Below are positions 53,317 through 62,910 of a stretch of DNA of 64,000 bases, piece by piece. The notes under the pieces are model-generated. The model made no database searches. It saw only the letters and a program-made list of their open reading frames with translations, and had not been told where the DNA came from. The translations under genes were made by a program, and so were the position numbers. Where the stretch lies: positions 248,001 to 312,000 of the forward strand of contig NZ_FOQG01000001.1 of assembly GCF_900113685.1 (NCBI RefSeq), read 5' to 3'. Within the stretch, counting starts at the first letter, position 1. Every line of letters begins with the position of its first letter. Source of the stretch: Nocardioides psychrotolerans. Its GTDB lineage: Bacteria > Actinomycetota > Actinomycetes > Propionibacteriales > Nocardioidaceae.

Positions 53317-55851
53317 TCACTCGGTCGAGATGGCCCGGAGCACGTCGAGCCGGGCAGCCCGACGCGCCGGGAGGATCGCGGCAAGCATCCCGATGACCAC
53401 CGAGAGCGCCAGGAAGACGGCCAGCTGGCCGTAGGGCACGCTGATGACCTCGAGGCCCTTGTCGCGCACGGCGTACATCAGCGCGACGCCGAAGCCGACG
53501 CCGAGCAACACCCCCAGCACCGCGCCGAGCACCGAGATCACGACCGACTCGAGGGTGATCATCCACCGCAGCTGCGCGCGCGACACCCCGATCGCGCGGA
53601 GCAGGCCGACCTCGCGGGTCCGCTCGATCACCGACAGCGCCAGGGTGTTGACGATGCCGAGCACGGCGATGATCAGCGCCAGGCCCAGCAGGGCGAAGAT
53701 GATCAGCACGAACTGGTCGATCGGCTCCCGGCGCTCCTGCGCGAAGGCCGCCTGGTCCTTGACGGTCACGATCGGCAGGTCGGCCACGACGTCGTCGAGG
53801 CCTGCCTGGAGGTCGGAGGCGCCCGGCTCCGCGAAGACGATGAGCGCGTTGTCGGCCGGCTCGTAGCCCGCGTCGACGAGTGTCGTCAGCGTCGTCAGCA
53901 CCGGGGAGAAGACGACCGGGTTCTCGGCGTAGACGCCCACGACCTCCCAGGACTTCTCGCCGGTCGGCACCGTCACGTCGACGGTGTCACCGACCGCGAG
54001 GCCCTCCTCGTCGGCGAAGGTCTCGTCGAGCAGGACGGTCCCGTCCCGCAGGTCGCTCGTCGAGCCGCGCAGCAGGTCCAGCTCCAGCCCGTCGATGGTG
54101 GCCGGGTCGGTCGCGACCACGCCCTGTGCGTCCCCGTCGCGCTCGACGAGCTGGAAGCGCTCGCGGATGACCTGGCCGACACCCGGCACCTGCGCCATCT
54201 CGTCGGCGATCGTGGCGTTGAACTCACCGCCGAAGACGTTGCTCACGACGTAGTCGCCGACGAAGTTGTCGCTCACCGACGCATCCACCGACGCCTTCGC
54301 GGAGTCACCGACGATCGCCATCGTGCACGCGAGCGTCAGGCCGATCATCAGGGCCGAGGCCGTGGCCGTCGTGCGGCGGGGGTTGCGCAGTGAGTTCTGC
54401 CCGGCCAGGTTGCCGATCGATCCGAACAGCCGCGTGTAGAGCGCGCGCGCGCCGACCAGGAACGGTCGTGAGATCACCGGGCTCATCGCGGCCACGGCCA
54501 GCAGGACGAAGAGGATCCCGCCGCCGGTCATCTGGCCGCCGTAGGGCAGGTCGGAGAACAGCCCGAGCCCCAGCACGACCAGGCCGAGCACCCCCAGGGC
54601 CAGGCCGCGCCAGAAGCGTTGCTGGATCGAGCTCTCGGTCAGCGCCACGTCGTCGCGCATCGCCTGGACCGGCGAGATCCGGGCCGTACGGCGGGCCGGC
54701 AGCCACGCGGCCGCCATGGTGACCAGCACCCCGACGACGTACGACGCCAGCACGGTGCGCGCCTCGAAGACCAGCGGCTGCCCCGAGAGGTCGAGCCCGA
54801 ACTGCGCGAACAGGACGCGCAGCGCCATGGCGAGCAGCACCCCCAGCCCCATGCCGACCGTCGAGCCGAGCACCCCGAGGACGAACGCCTCGAGCTGCAC
54901 CGAGGCGATCACCTGGCGCTTGGAGGCCCCGAGCGCGCGCAGCAGCGCCAGCTCCCGGCTCCGCTGGGCGACCAGGATCGAGAAGGTGTTGACGATGAGG
55001 AACGACCCGACCACCAAGGAGATGCCCGCGAAGATCAGCAGGAACGTGGTGATGAAGGAGACCGCCTCGAGCAGGTCGTCGGCCGACTCGTCGGCGGCGG
55101 TGTCACCTTCGACGGCCTCCACGTCGTCGGGCAGCGCCGCCGCGACGGTCTCGGCCAGGTCGGCCTGGGACACCCCGTCCTCGGCGGTGACCCAGATGTC
55201 GCTGAACGCCTCGTCCCCGTCGAGGAAGAGGTCCTGCGCTGTGGCGGTGTCGAACAGCGCCAGGGTGGCCCCGTTGAGCGAGCCGCCGTCAGGGAAGCCG
55301 ACGACGCCGACGAGCGTCGGTGCCAACCGGCTGGCGCCGCGCGGGGTGAGCAGCGGCACCGTGTCGCCGACGACGTAGCCCGCCTTCTCGGCAGTGCGGT
55401 CGTCGAGCAGCACCTCGTCGACGCCCTGCGGTGCCTCGCCCTCCACCAGCTCGAGGCCGGCCCCACCCGCCGACGGTGCGGTCATGTAGTTGCCGCCGAG
55501 GGCCGGCGGTCCGAGCCCGCCGATGACCTTGTCGTCCTCGCCGACGACGTAGACGCCGAAGGCGTTGACGTTGCCGTCGACCCGCGCGACGCCCGGCAGG
55601 CCCTCGAGGTCCTCGACGACGGAGGCGGGGACGGTGAGCGAGGAGAAGCCGCCTGAGGTGGCGCCACTGCTCTCGGGGCGCACGACGACGTCCCCCACCG
55701 TGGAGGAGAACAGCGCGGTGAAGCTGCGGCTGAGGGTGTCGGAGAAGATCAGCGAACCGGCGACGAACGCCACGCCCAGCACGATCGCGAACGTGCTCAT
55801 CAGGAGCCGCACCTTGCGGTCCAGCAGGCTCTTGAGGGCAGCCCGGAACAT
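53317..55851 (-). CDS. MacB/FtsX-type ABC transporter permease
   Basis: 844 residues with two FtsX/MacB units: N-terminal membrane span, periplasmic-like domain, then three spans (about 255-400), a connecting region, another external domain, and three spans near the C-terminus (about 705-840). It matches single-polypeptide permeases paired with the following ATPase. The transported substrate could be a lipoprotein, antibiotic or peptide. The ATG overlaps the ATPase stop (TGATG at 55849-55853). Confidence 0.9.
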   Translation of the reverse strand: MFRAALKSLLDRKVRLLMSTFAIVLGVAFVAGSLIFSDTLSRSFTALFSSTVGDVVVRPESSGATSGGFSSLTVPASVVEDLEGLPGVARVDGNVNAFGVYVVGEDDKVIGGLGPPALGGNYMTAPSAGGAGLELVEGEAPQGVDEVLLDDRTAEKAGYVVGDTVPLLTPRGASRLAPTLVGVVGFPDGGSLNGATLALFDTATAQDLFLDGDEAFSDIWVTAEDGVSQADLAETVAAALPDDVEAVEGDTAADESADDLLEAVSFITTFLLIFAGISLVVGSFLIVNTFSILVAQRSRELALLRALGASKRQVIASVQLEAFVLGVLGSTVGMGLGVLLAMALRVLFAQFGLDLSGQPLVFEARTVLASYVVGVLVTMAAAWLPARRTARISPVQAMRDDVALTESSIQQRFWRGLALGVLGLVVLGLGLFSDLPYGGQMTGGGILFVLLAVAAMSPVISRPFLVGARALYTRLFGSIGNLAGQNSLRNPRRTTATASALMIGLTLACTMAIVGDSAKASVDASVSDNFVGDYVVSNVFGGEFNATIADEMAQVPGVGQVIRERFQLVERDGDAQGVVATDPATIDGLELDLLRGSTSDLRDGTVLLDETFADEEGLAVGDTVDVTVPTGEKSWEVVGVYAENPVVFSPVLTTLTTLVDAGYEPADNALIVFAEPGASDLQAGLDDVVADLPIVTVKDQAAFAQERREPIDQFVLIIFALLGLALIIAVLGIVNTLALSVIERTREVGLLRAIGVSRAQLRWMITLESVVISVLGAVLGVLLGVGFGVALMYAVRDKGLEVISVPYGQLAVFLALSVVIGMLAAILPARRAARLDVLRAISTE

Positions 55852-56621
55852 CAGGCGCCCGGTTCGGACATGCGGGTCATGATCTCGATGACGTGCTCAC
55901 GGTCGGGGTCGCGCAGCTCGTTGACGACCCGCCCGTCGGCGAGGAAGACGACCCGGTCGGTGTAGGCCGCCGCCACCGGGTCGTGGGTGACCATCACGAC
56001 CGTCTGGCCGTGGTCGCGCACGCTGCTGCGCAGCAACTCCAGCACCTCGGCTCCTGAGCGGGAGTCGAGGTTGCCGGTGGGCTCGTCGGCGAAGACGATC
56101 CGCGGCCTGCTCACCAGCGCCCGGGCGACCGCGACCCGCTGCTGCTGGCCGCCCGAGAGCTCGTTGGGCTTGTGCTTCAGGCGGTCGCCGAGGCCGACGG
56201 TCGCGACGACCTCGTCGTACCAGCCGGGCTCGGGCTTGCGGCCCGCGATCGACAGCGGGAGCAGGATGTTCTCCGCCGCGGTCAGGGTCGGGATCAGGTT
56301 GAACGACTGGAAGACGAAGCCGATCTCGTCGCGCCGCAGCCGGGTCAGCGCCTTGTCGCCGAGGTCGTCGAGGCGCTGCTCGCCGATCAGCACCGAGCCG
56401 CTCGTGGCGGAGTCGAGCGCGGCGCAGCAGTGCATCAGGGTCGACTTGCCCGAGCCGCTCGGACCCATGACCGCGGTGAACTCGCCTGCGTAGAGGTCCA
56501 GGGTCACGCCGTCGAGCGCACGGACCAGGGCGTCGCCCTCGCCGTAGGTCTTGGTGAGGTCCTCGACACGGGCCGCGGCCACGCGTCCGACCGGGCCGGC
56601 GAGCAGCGGGGCATCCGTCAT
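55851..56621 (-). CDS. ABC transporter ATP-binding protein (MacB class)
   Basis: 256 residues. Walker A GPSGSGKS (53-60), signature LSGGQQ (155-160), Walker B VFADE (176-180), and the H-loop TVVMVTHDPVA. It powers the adjacent FtsX permease. As in many exporters of this type, the pair is encoded together with overlapping start and stop codons. The start is ATG 56621; codons beyond belong to the intergenic region before the SRPBCC gene. Confidence 0.95.
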   Translation of the reverse strand: MTDAPLLAGPVGRVAAARVEDLTKTYGEGDALVRALDGVTLDLYAGEFTAVMGPSGSGKSTLMHCCAALDSATSGSVLIGEQRLDDLGDKALTRLRRDEIGFVFQSFNLIPTLTAAENILLPLSIAGRKPEPGWYDEVVATVGLGDRLKHKPNELSGGQQQRVAVARALVSRPRIVFADEPTGNLDSRSGAEVLELLRSSVRDHGQTVVMVTHDPVAAAYTDRVVFLADGRVVNELRDPDREHVIEIMTRMSEPGA

Positions 56622-56711
56622 GGCACCAGGGTCCCGTGCGGCTCCAAGGATGCGCCACCGGGCATGCCCCTGACTCACCCCTGGGCTGGACCGGCTCCTG
56701 GGTCGTCTCCG

Positions 56712-56717
56712 TAGGTT
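56712..56717 (+). promoter_or_regulatory. -10 box of the SRPBCC gene at 56724
   Basis: TAGGTT is 6 nt before the ATG at 56724. Confidence 0.4.
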
Positions 56718-56723
56718 GGTCTC

Positions 56724-57158
56724 ATGCATGTCGAGCGCAGCTTCACCGTGACCAGGCCGATCGAGGAGGTCTTCGCCTACTTCGGGGACTTCACCCACAC
56801 CGAGGCCTGGGACCCGGGCACCGTGAGCACGACCCGCACGGGCGGCGACGGCGGTCTCGGCACGACCTACGCCAACACCTCGGAGTTCATGGGCCGTCGC
56901 GTCGAGCTGACCTACGAGACGATCACCTACGACCGCCCCGTCCGTGTGCAGTTCCGCGGGAAGAACAAGTCCGCCACCGCGACCGACTCGATGACCTTCT
57001 CGCCGTCCTCACCTGCCGGCAGCGGTACATCGATCCACTACCGCGCCGACTTCGACTTCGGCTTCCTCGGCAACCTCGTCGTGCCCCTCGTCATCCGCCG
57101 CAAGCTCGACACGGTGGCCGACGAGACGGTCGCGCAGATGAAGCGTGCCCTGGCCTGA
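56724..57158 (+). CDS. SRPBCC-family protein
   Basis: 144 residues beginning HVERSFTVTRPIEEVFAYFGDF, the start-like pattern of the polyketide-cyclase/SRPBCC family, with the long C-terminal helix (RRKLDTVADETVAQMKRAL). It binds a hydrophobic ligand; no specific substrate can be named. A TAGGTT box is 6 nt before the ATG. Confidence 0.82.
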   Translation: MHVERSFTVTRPIEEVFAYFGDFTHTEAWDPGTVSTTRTGGDGGLGTTYANTSEFMGRRVELTYETITYDRPVRVQFRGKNKSATATDSMTFSPSSPAGSGTSIHYRADFDFGFLGNLVVPLVIRRKLDTVADETVAQMKRALA

Positions 57159-57195
57159 GCCGCGCCGGGCCGGCCTGACCCGCCGGCGCGTCCTG

Positions 57196-57211
57196 TCGAA
57201 CATGTGTTCGA
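57196..57211 (+). promoter_or_regulatory. SOS box upstream of the AlkB-like gene
   Basis: TCGAACATGTGTTCGA matches the actinobacterial LexA operator TCGAAC-N4-GTTCGA exactly in its conserved bases. It lies 9 nt before the -10 box (57221-57226) and within the promoter of the AlkB-like gene, so LexA should repress that gene until DNA damage. Confidence 0.85.
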
Positions 57212-57220
57212 TGCATCGCG

Positions 57221-57226
57221 TATCGT
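57221..57226 (+). promoter_or_regulatory. -10 box of the AlkB-like gene
   Basis: TATCGT is 6 nt before the ATG at 57233, consistent with a leaderless message, and is placed just downstream of the SOS box. Confidence 0.55.
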
Positions 57227-57232
57227 CGGGCC

Positions 57233-57847
57233 ATGGACTTCCAGACGACGCTCTTCGAGGCACCGCCCCACCGGCTCCGGTCCTTCGAGGGCCTCGAGCG
57301 GCGCGAGCTCACCGAGGGCGCCTGGCTCGACGTGCTCCGCTCCTGGGTGCCCGATGCCGACGACGTCCTCACCACGCTGGTTCGCGAGGTGCCGTGGCGG
57401 GCGGAGAAGCGACAGATGTACGACCGCCTCGTCGACGTGCCCCGGCTCGTGCACACCTACATGATCGGCGAGGACCTCCCCCACCCCGTCCTCACCGAGG
57501 CCCGCGACGCGCTGACCGAGCACTACCTGCCCGAGCTCGGCGAGCCGTTCCGCACGGCCGGGTGCTGCTACTACCGCGACGGGCGCGACTCCGTCGCCTG
57601 GCACGGCGACACCATCGGCCGCGGCAGCACCCACGACACGATGGTCGCGATCGTCTCGGTCGGCGACCCGCGCAGGCTGTGCCTGCGCCCCCGTGGTGGC
57701 GGGGAGTCGATCGCCATCGAGATGGGCCACGGTGACCTGGTCGTTATGGGCGGCACCTGCCAGCGCACCTGGGAGCACGCGGTCCCCAAGGTCGCGGTCG
57801 CGGGACCACGGATCTCGGTGCAGTTCCGGCCGTTCAACGTCTTCTGA
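57233..57847 (+). CDS. AlkB-like 2-oxoglutarate/Fe(II) DNA repair dioxygenase
   Basis: 204 residues. The Fe-binding HXD is WHGDTIGRG (His and Asp about residues 124 and 126), the distal His lies in CQRTWEHAVPK (about residue 183), and the 2-oxoglutarate Arg is in RISVQFRPF. Size and motif spacing fit AlkB relatives that demethylate alkylated bases. The SOS box directly upstream fits DNA damage control. No ada gene is adjacent. It may repair alkylated bases or modified nucleic acid; substrate preference is unknown. Confidence 0.88.
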   Translation: MDFQTTLFEAPPHRLRSFEGLERRELTEGAWLDVLRSWVPDADDVLTTLVREVPWRAEKRQMYDRLVDVPRLVHTYMIGEDLPHPVLTEARDALTEHYLPELGEPFRTAGCCYYRDGRDSVAWHGDTIGRGSTHDTMVAIVSVGDPRRLCLRPRGGGESIAIEMGHGDLVVMGGTCQRTWEHAVPKVAVAGPRISVQFRPFNVF

Positions 57848-57882
57848 GGCTCCTGAGCTCGCGAGGGAGCGACTCAGAAGAC
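57839..57882 (+). terminator. Terminator hairpin over the end of the AlkB-like gene
   Basis: A 10-bp stem (57839-57848 with 57873-57882) extends by a further 5-bp stem (57849-57853 with 57866-57870) around a 12-nt loop. The outer arm contains the stop codon TGA of the gene. Confidence 0.6.
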
Positions 57883-57904
57883 GCCAGCACGCCAGCACGC
57901 CAGC
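57881..57904 (+). repeat. 8-bp tandem repeat, three copies
   Basis: ACGCCAGC is repeated three times just after the hairpin. No gene overlaps it; the rest of the 227-bp gap before gnd shows nothing else that I recognise. Confidence 0.75.
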
Positions 57905-58074
57905 ACGACCGAGCCAGCGAGGTCGTCGTGGTCGGAGCCCTCGGCGAGGCCGTGTCGCGTCCCGGCGCCCTGCAGCGTCGGGGCACGTCGTACGACGCGA
58001 CGCCGACCGGGGACCCGGCTCGACCGGCGGGGTCGTCGGGAACACCTGGTTGACCACCGGAGTTACATGGAGTC

Positions 58075-59544
58075 ATGGCAACCTCGAGCACTGACGCGAC
58101 CGCGACCATCGGGATGACGGGTCTGGCGGTGATGGGTCGCAACCTGGCCCGCAACATCGCCAACCACGGCCACACCATCGCGGTGCACAACCGCACGACC
58201 GCCCGGACCACCGCGCTGGTCGAGGAGTTCGGTGACGAGCCGACCGAGCACGGTGGTGCGTTCGTCGCCACCGAGAGCCTCGAGGAGTTCGTCGCTGCGA
58301 TCCGGCGGCCACGGGCGATCATCATCATGGTCAAGGCCGGCGAGCCGACCGACGCCGTGATCGAGGAGCTGGTCCCGCTGCTCGACGAGGGCGACATCGT
58401 CGTCGACGCCGGCAACGCGCACTTCACCGACACCCTGCGTCGCCAGCAGGCGTTGGAGTCCCAGGGCCTGCACTTCGTCGGCATGGGCGTCTCGGGTGGC
58501 GAGGAGGGCGCGCTCAAGGGCCCCTCGATCATGGTCGGCGGCTCCGAGCACGCCTTCGAGGTGCTCGAGCCGGTCGTCATGTCGATCACCGCGCAGGTCG
58601 ACGGGACCCCGTGCGCCGCCCACGTCGGCCCCGACGGCGCCGGCCACTTCGTGAAGATGGTCCACAACGGCATCGAGTACGCCGACATGCAGCTGATCGC
58701 GGAGTCCTACGACCTGCTGCGCAGCGTCGCGGGACTGGAGCCCGCGGAGATCGCCGACGTGTTCGACGAGTGGAACGCAGGCGACCTCGAGTCGTTCCTG
58801 ATCGAGATGACCGCCGACGTGCTGCGCCACACCGACGCGGCGACGGGCAAGCCGTTCGTGGACGTCGTACGCGACGCTGCGGAGCAGAAGGGCACCGGCC
58901 GCTGGACCGTGCAGAGCGCGCTGGACCTCGGCGTCCCGATCACCGGCATCGCCGAGGCGACCTTCGCCCGCAGCCTCTCGGGCCACACCGCCCAGCGCGC
59001 GGCCGCGCAGAAGATGTTCTCCACGACCACCGAGGACCAGCGGGTCGAGGTCGACCGCGACACCTTCGTCGACCAGGTGCGCGCTGCGCTCTACGCCGCC
59101 AAGGTGGTCGCCTACGCGCAGGGCTTCGACCAGATCGCGGCCGGCTCCGAGGAGCACGGCTGGGAGGTCGACCTCGGCGAGACCGCGACGATCTGGCGCG
59201 GCGGCTGCATCATCCGCGCGCAGTTCCTCGACCGGATCAAGGAGGCCTACGCCTCCGAGCCCGACCTGACCACGCTGCTCACGACGCCCTACTTCGTCGA
59301 TGCCGTCAAGGACGGCGTCGATGCCTGGCGCGAGGTGGTCGCCACCGGGGCCCGCGCGGGTGTCCCCACCCCGGCGATCTCGTCGTCGCTGGCCTACTTC
59401 GACGGCCTGCGCCGCACCCGACTGCCTGCCGCCCTGATCCAGGGCCTGCGGGACAACTTCGGTGCCCACACCTACGAGCGGACCGACCGCGAGGGCACCT
59501 TCCACACCACCTGGGCGGGCGACCGCACCGAGAAGGAGATGTGA
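58075..59544 (+). CDS. gnd: 6-phosphogluconate dehydrogenase, NADP-type
   Basis: 489 residues. The Rossmann motif [20 protein letters not shown] is near the N-terminus, then the substrate region [16 protein letters not shown] and the catalytic [13 protein letters not shown]. The C-terminal dimerisation region ends near [10 protein letters not shown]. It converts 6-phosphogluconate to ribulose 5-phosphate, CO2 and NADPH in the pentose phosphate pathway. The ATG has GGAG 5 nt upstream. The aldo/keto reductase follows two bases after the stop and is likely co-transcribed. Confidence 0.97.
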   Translation: MATSSTDATATIGMTGLAVMGRNLARNIANHGHTIAVHNRTTARTTALVEEFGDEPTEHGGAFVATESLEEFVAAIRRPRAIIIMVKAGEPTDAVIEELVPLLDEGDIVVDAGNAHFTDTLRRQQALESQGLHFVGMGVSGGEEGALKGPSIMVGGSEHAFEVLEPVVMSITAQVDGTPCAAHVGPDGAGHFVKMVHNGIEYADMQLIAESYDLLRSVAGLEPAEIADVFDEWNAGDLESFLIEMTADVLRHTDAATGKPFVDVVRDAAEQKGTGRWTVQSALDLGVPITGIAEATFARSLSGHTAQRAAAQKMFSTTTEDQRVEVDRDTFVDQVRAALYAAKVVAYAQGFDQIAAGSEEHGWEVDLGETATIWRGGCIIRAQFLDRIKEAYASEPDLTTLLTTPYFVDAVKDGVDAWREVVATGARAGVPTPAISSSLAYFDGLRRTRLPAALIQGLRDNFGAHTYERTDREGTFHTTWAGDRTEKEM

Positions 59545-59545
59545 C

Positions 59546-60433
59546 ATGACCACCGAGACCACCACCACCAGCACGGGCTCGAGGACCGCAGCACCCTCCG
59601 GCACCTTCGCGATCGGCGGCGACCTGCCCGTCGTACGCCTCGGCTACGGCACCATGCAGCTCCCCGGTGAGGGTGTCTGGGGACCGCCGAAGGACCACGA
59701 CGGGGCCGTGCGCGTGCTGCGCCGCTCGGTCGAGCTGGGCGTGACGTTCTTCGACACCGCCGACTCCTACGGCCCCGTCGTCGCCGAGCAGCTCCTCAAG
59801 GACGCGCTGCACCCCTACGCCGACGACGTCGTCATCGCCACCAAGGCCGGCCTCACCCGTCAGGGTCCCGGTGTCTGGACGCCGGTCGGCGTCCCGGCCT
59901 ACCTGCGACAGCAGGCCGAGCTCTCGCTGCGCAACCTCGGCGTCGAGACCATCGACCTCTTCCAGCTCCATCGCATCGACCCCTCGGTCCCGCTCGAGGA
60001 CCAGGTCGGCGAGCTGAAGAAGCTCCAGGACGAGGGCAAGATCCGCCACATCGGCCTCTCCGAGGTCAGCGTCGAGCAGACCAAGGCGGCCCAGCAGGTC
60101 GCGACCATCGCAACCGTGCAGAACCTCTACAACCTCGCGAAGCGTGACGCGGAGCCGTTGCTCGACTACGCCGAGGAGCAGGGCATCGGCTTCATCCCGT
60201 GGTTCCCGCTGGCCACCGGAGCGCTGTCGAAGTCCGACGGTCCGCTTGCCGCCGCGGCCGCAGAGCACGGCGCGACCCCGTCGCAGCTCGCGCTCGCGTG
60301 GCTGCTGCGTCGCTCACCGGTGATGCTGCCGATCCCCGGCACCAAGAGCGTCGAGCACCTCGAGTCCAACGTCGCCGCCGCCGGCATCGAGCTCACCGAC
60401 GAGGAGTTCGCGACGCTGTCCGCCGCTGCCTGA
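59546..60433 (+). CDS. Aldo/keto reductase
   Basis: 295 residues. Catalytic tetrad: Asp in FFDTADSYG, Tyr in the same segment, Lys in VIATKAGL, His in LFQLHRID. The NADP-binding end is [16 protein letters not shown]. It reduces aldehydes or ketones with NADPH and could draw on NADPH from the gnd product; the substrate is unknown. The ATG is 1 bp after the gnd stop. A Thr-rich N-terminal extension ([18 protein letters not shown]) precedes the fold. Confidence 0.93.
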   Translation: MTTETTTTSTGSRTAAPSGTFAIGGDLPVVRLGYGTMQLPGEGVWGPPKDHDGAVRVLRRSVELGVTFFDTADSYGPVVAEQLLKDALHPYADDVVIATKAGLTRQGPGVWTPVGVPAYLRQQAELSLRNLGVETIDLFQLHRIDPSVPLEDQVGELKKLQDEGKIRHIGLSEVSVEQTKAAQQVATIATVQNLYNLAKRDAEPLLDYAEEQGIGFIPWFPLATGALSKSDGPLAAAAAEHGATPSQLALAWLLRRSPVMLPIPGTKSVEHLESNVAAAGIELTDEEFATLSAAA

Positions 60434-60462
60434 GCCGACGCCGCCGCGACCTCGCACCTCGC

Positions 60463-60484
60463 ACCTCGCACGCTCCTGCGAGGT
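60463..60484. terminator. Terminator-like hairpin between converging genes
   Basis: ACCTCGCA-CGCTCC-TGCGAGGT gives an 8-bp stem and 6-nt loop, preceded by two more copies of the CTCGCAC unit that can pair alternatively. It lies between the aldo/keto reductase and lemA 3' ends. Confidence 0.4.
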
Positions 60485-61044
60485 CAGAACTCGATGCTGG
60501 GCGCGGCGACGTGCGCGTCAGGAGCGTCGTAGAACTCGCGCTTGTGCACGCCGGCCATGCCGGTGAGGAACATCCACGGGATGGTGAGGACGAGCTTGTT
60601 GAGGGTGGCGACGGCGTCGTTGTAGTACTGCCGCGCGAAGGAGATCTGGTTCTCGGTCTCGGCGAGCTGGCGCTGGAGCTCGAGGAAGTTCGTGTTGGCC
60701 TTGAGATCGGGGTAGGCCTCGGCGACGGCGTTGACCTTCACCAGCGCCTGCTGGAGCGCAGCGTCGGCCGCGGCCTTCGCCGGTACGTCGTTGCCCGCGG
60801 CCGCCTGCTGCACCCCGGCGCGGGCCTTGGTCACCTCGTCGAAGACGCCCTTCTCGTGGGCGGCGTAGCCCTTGACGGTCTCGACCAGGTTGGGGATCAG
60901 GTCGGCGCGTCGGGTGAGCTGGACGTCGATGCCACCGAGCGCCTCCTCGGCGTTGACGTCGGTCGTGCGGAGCTTGTTGAAGCCGACGACGACGAAGCCC
61001 ACGAGCAGGACGACGATCACCAGGACGACGATGAGGATCAACAC
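60484..61044 (-). CDS. LemA-family protein
   Basis: 186 residues. An N-terminal hydrophobic span (LILIVVLVIVVLLVGFVVVG) is followed by helices with the LemA pattern RRADLIPNLVETVKGYAAHE and YYNDAVATLNKLVLTIPW. GTG 61044 is chosen by the span and an AGAAGG ribosome site. LemA proteins are found beside DUF2207 or TPM-domain genes; here the DUF2207 gene precedes it by 43 bp. Membrane-associated; function unknown. Confidence 0.9.
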   Translation of the reverse strand: MLILIVVLVIVVLLVGFVVVGFNKLRTTDVNAEEALGGIDVQLTRRADLIPNLVETVKGYAAHEKGVFDEVTKARAGVQQAAAGNDVPAKAAADAALQQALVKVNAVAEAYPDLKANTNFLELQRQLAETENQISFARQYYNDAVATLNKLVLTIPWMFLTGMAGVHKREFYDAPDAHVAAPSIEF

Positions 61045-61087
61045 GGACGTGCCTTCTTTCGATGGGATGACGCGTGGGTGTGAGTGT

Positions 61088-62839
61088 TCACCATGATCCA
61101 CCGCCTCCGCCACCACCGCCCCCGCCGCCGGAGAAACCTCCGCCGCCGCTGGACGAGGACGACTGCGTCGCCTGGTAGGACGAGATGGCACTGTCGACCG
61201 TGGAGTCGAAGTCGCTCACCATCGAGCTGATCGCCGAGCCTGCGTAGAAGCCCGCGTAGCCGGGTCCGAAGTAGCTCGGGGTGGGCGGCTCCGCGCCCAT
61301 CTCGGTGCGGTACTTCGCAGCCCACTCGTCGGCGCAGCCCAGCGCGACCGCCCACGGGATGTAGGCGGTGTAGAGCTCCTGGCGGCCGGAGAAGTCGAAG
61401 CGCTCGATGCTCGAGTCGGTCGCCAGCACCCGACGGAAGCCCCCGACACGAGACCACAGGTCGCGTCCGCTCCTGGTGCGCTTGGTGCTGGCGCCGGTCT
61501 TGAGCAGCGGCGCGCCGAAGACGCAGAAGGCGCCGGGGACGAGCCCCAGCATGGTGACGTTGAACGGGTTGGCGAAGACGTTGGCGATCGCGGCGATGAA
61601 GGCGGCGATGACGAGCAGTCCCCCGGCGCCACCGAGCCCGGCCGAGACCAGGTGCTGCCCCTGGCTGGCCCAGTCCTTGGTGGCCTTCTCGAACGACGCG
61701 ATCTCGGTCTTGAGCCGCTTGCCGGCCTCGACGTCCTTCGGCGCCGCGGTGAACGACGTGCCGGGTCCACCGAGCAGGTGCGCGATGCTCGTGGTGACCG
61801 GGTCGAGGCCGGTCCAGCCCTGGGCGCCGCCCTTGTCGCTGATGGTCCAGGCTGCGCCGTCCTTCTGCAGGTCGATCGCGCCCTTCTCCGCCGCGTGCAG
61901 CAAGGTCGCGACGTAGCCCTCACGGTCGATCTTCTCGGTGAAGATGTAGGCCGCCTGCGCTGGCCCGATCCCCTCCGGCGGCGCATACATCAACGGGAAC
62001 TGGGGGTTCGACTCATAGGAGCGGCGCGCGAGCAGCAGGCCGGCGAGCCCGGCGAGGGCCGCGATCACCGCGATGATCCCGAGCCCGAGGAGGCTGCCGC
62101 CCAGCACGCTGTCCCAGCGCGGCGACCACGGCACCGCGTTGCCGGCGGCCGGGGTCGCGACGTCCAGGCCGGTCTGCAGCGTCACCGGGGTGTTGCGCGC
62201 GAGGTCCGAGGCGCTGATCGAGAGCTGCTGGGTCCCCTCCCCCTCGACCGTGCACGGCGTGCCCTCGCCGACGCCGACCGTGCAGAGCACCTCCTCCGCG
62301 GGCGCGGGGAGGTTCACCGTCAGGTCCGCCGCGACGATGCTCTGGCGCCAGCCCGACGGGATCAGGTTCCAGTAGAGCTGAGTCGGCGAGGCACCCGAGC
62401 CCTCGATGAGGACGCCGTCGATGTGATAGCTGATCTCATAGGTGTGACTGCCGATGTCCACCGTCGAGTCCGGGTCACCGATCTTGGCCACCTGGTAGCG
62501 CCCGCCCTGCTCGCGGTACTCCTCGAACGGCACGTCCCCGCCGTCGAAGGTCACCGCGACCTCCTCGACCGTACGCCGGGCCGAGTCGTCGCCTGGATCC
62601 GTGCGGTCCCAGAAGCGGAAGATCCCGTGCTTGCCGAAGATCGGGAAGTCGACCGTCAGCGTCTCGACCACATCGAGGTCGCCGTTGTCGGCAACATCGA
62701 ACGTGGCCTGGTAGCGGGTGATCGTCGTTTCCTCGTAGCTGCCGTCGTCGGCACCGCCCGTGCTGTAGAAGAGCGCGGGAAGAGAGAACACGCCCACCAG
62801 CACGACGAGGCTGATGACGATGGTGACCAGACGGCGCAT
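61088..62839 (-). CDS. DUF2207 membrane protein
   Basis: 583 residues. A signal-anchor (RRLVTIVISLVVLVGVFSLP) is followed by a large extracellular beta domain (YEETTITRYQATFDVADNGD to VNLPAPAEE), a membrane span near 238-258, two spans near 385-425, and a soluble region ending in a Gly tail (SSSSGGGGFSGGGG...GGSW). This is the YciQ/DUF2207 layout. ATG 62839 has TAGGCT 7 nt upstream. It is probably an envelope protein working with LemA. Confidence 0.88.
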   Translation of the reverse strand: MRRLVTIVISLVVLVGVFSLPALFYSTGGADDGSYEETTITRYQATFDVADNGDLDVVETLTVDFPIFGKHGIFRFWDRTDPGDDSARRTVEEVAVTFDGGDVPFEEYREQGGRYQVAKIGDPDSTVDIGSHTYEISYHIDGVLIEGSGASPTQLYWNLIPSGWRQSIVAADLTVNLPAPAEEVLCTVGVGEGTPCTVEGEGTQQLSISASDLARNTPVTLQTGLDVATPAAGNAVPWSPRWDSVLGGSLLGLGIIAVIAALAGLAGLLLARRSYESNPQFPLMYAPPEGIGPAQAAYIFTEKIDREGYVATLLHAAEKGAIDLQKDGAAWTISDKGGAQGWTGLDPVTTSIAHLLGGPGTSFTAAPKDVEAGKRLKTEIASFEKATKDWASQGQHLVSAGLGGAGGLLVIAAFIAAIANVFANPFNVTMLGLVPGAFCVFGAPLLKTGASTKRTRSGRDLWSRVGGFRRVLATDSSIERFDFSGRQELYTAYIPWAVALGCADEWAAKYRTEMGAEPPTPSYFGPGYAGFYAGSAISSMVSDFDSTVDSAISSYQATQSSSSSGGGGFSGGGGGGGGGGGSW

Positions 62840-62846
62840 GGACCGG

Positions 62847-62852
62847 AGCCTA
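62847..62852 (-). promoter_or_regulatory. -10 box of the DUF2207-lemA operon
   Basis: TAGGCT on the minus strand is 7 nt before the ATG at 62839. Confidence 0.45.
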
Positions 62853-62910
62853 GGCCTTCGCACGGCCGCGCGGGGAGGCTGTCGCTCGGCAGTGGTCTGG
62901 TACTCCGAGT

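Noticed and set aside
61100..61160. Glycine-coding GCC repeats at the DUF2207 3' end as a regulatory tandem repeat
   Set aside because: The repeats encode the Gly tail that is common to this family.
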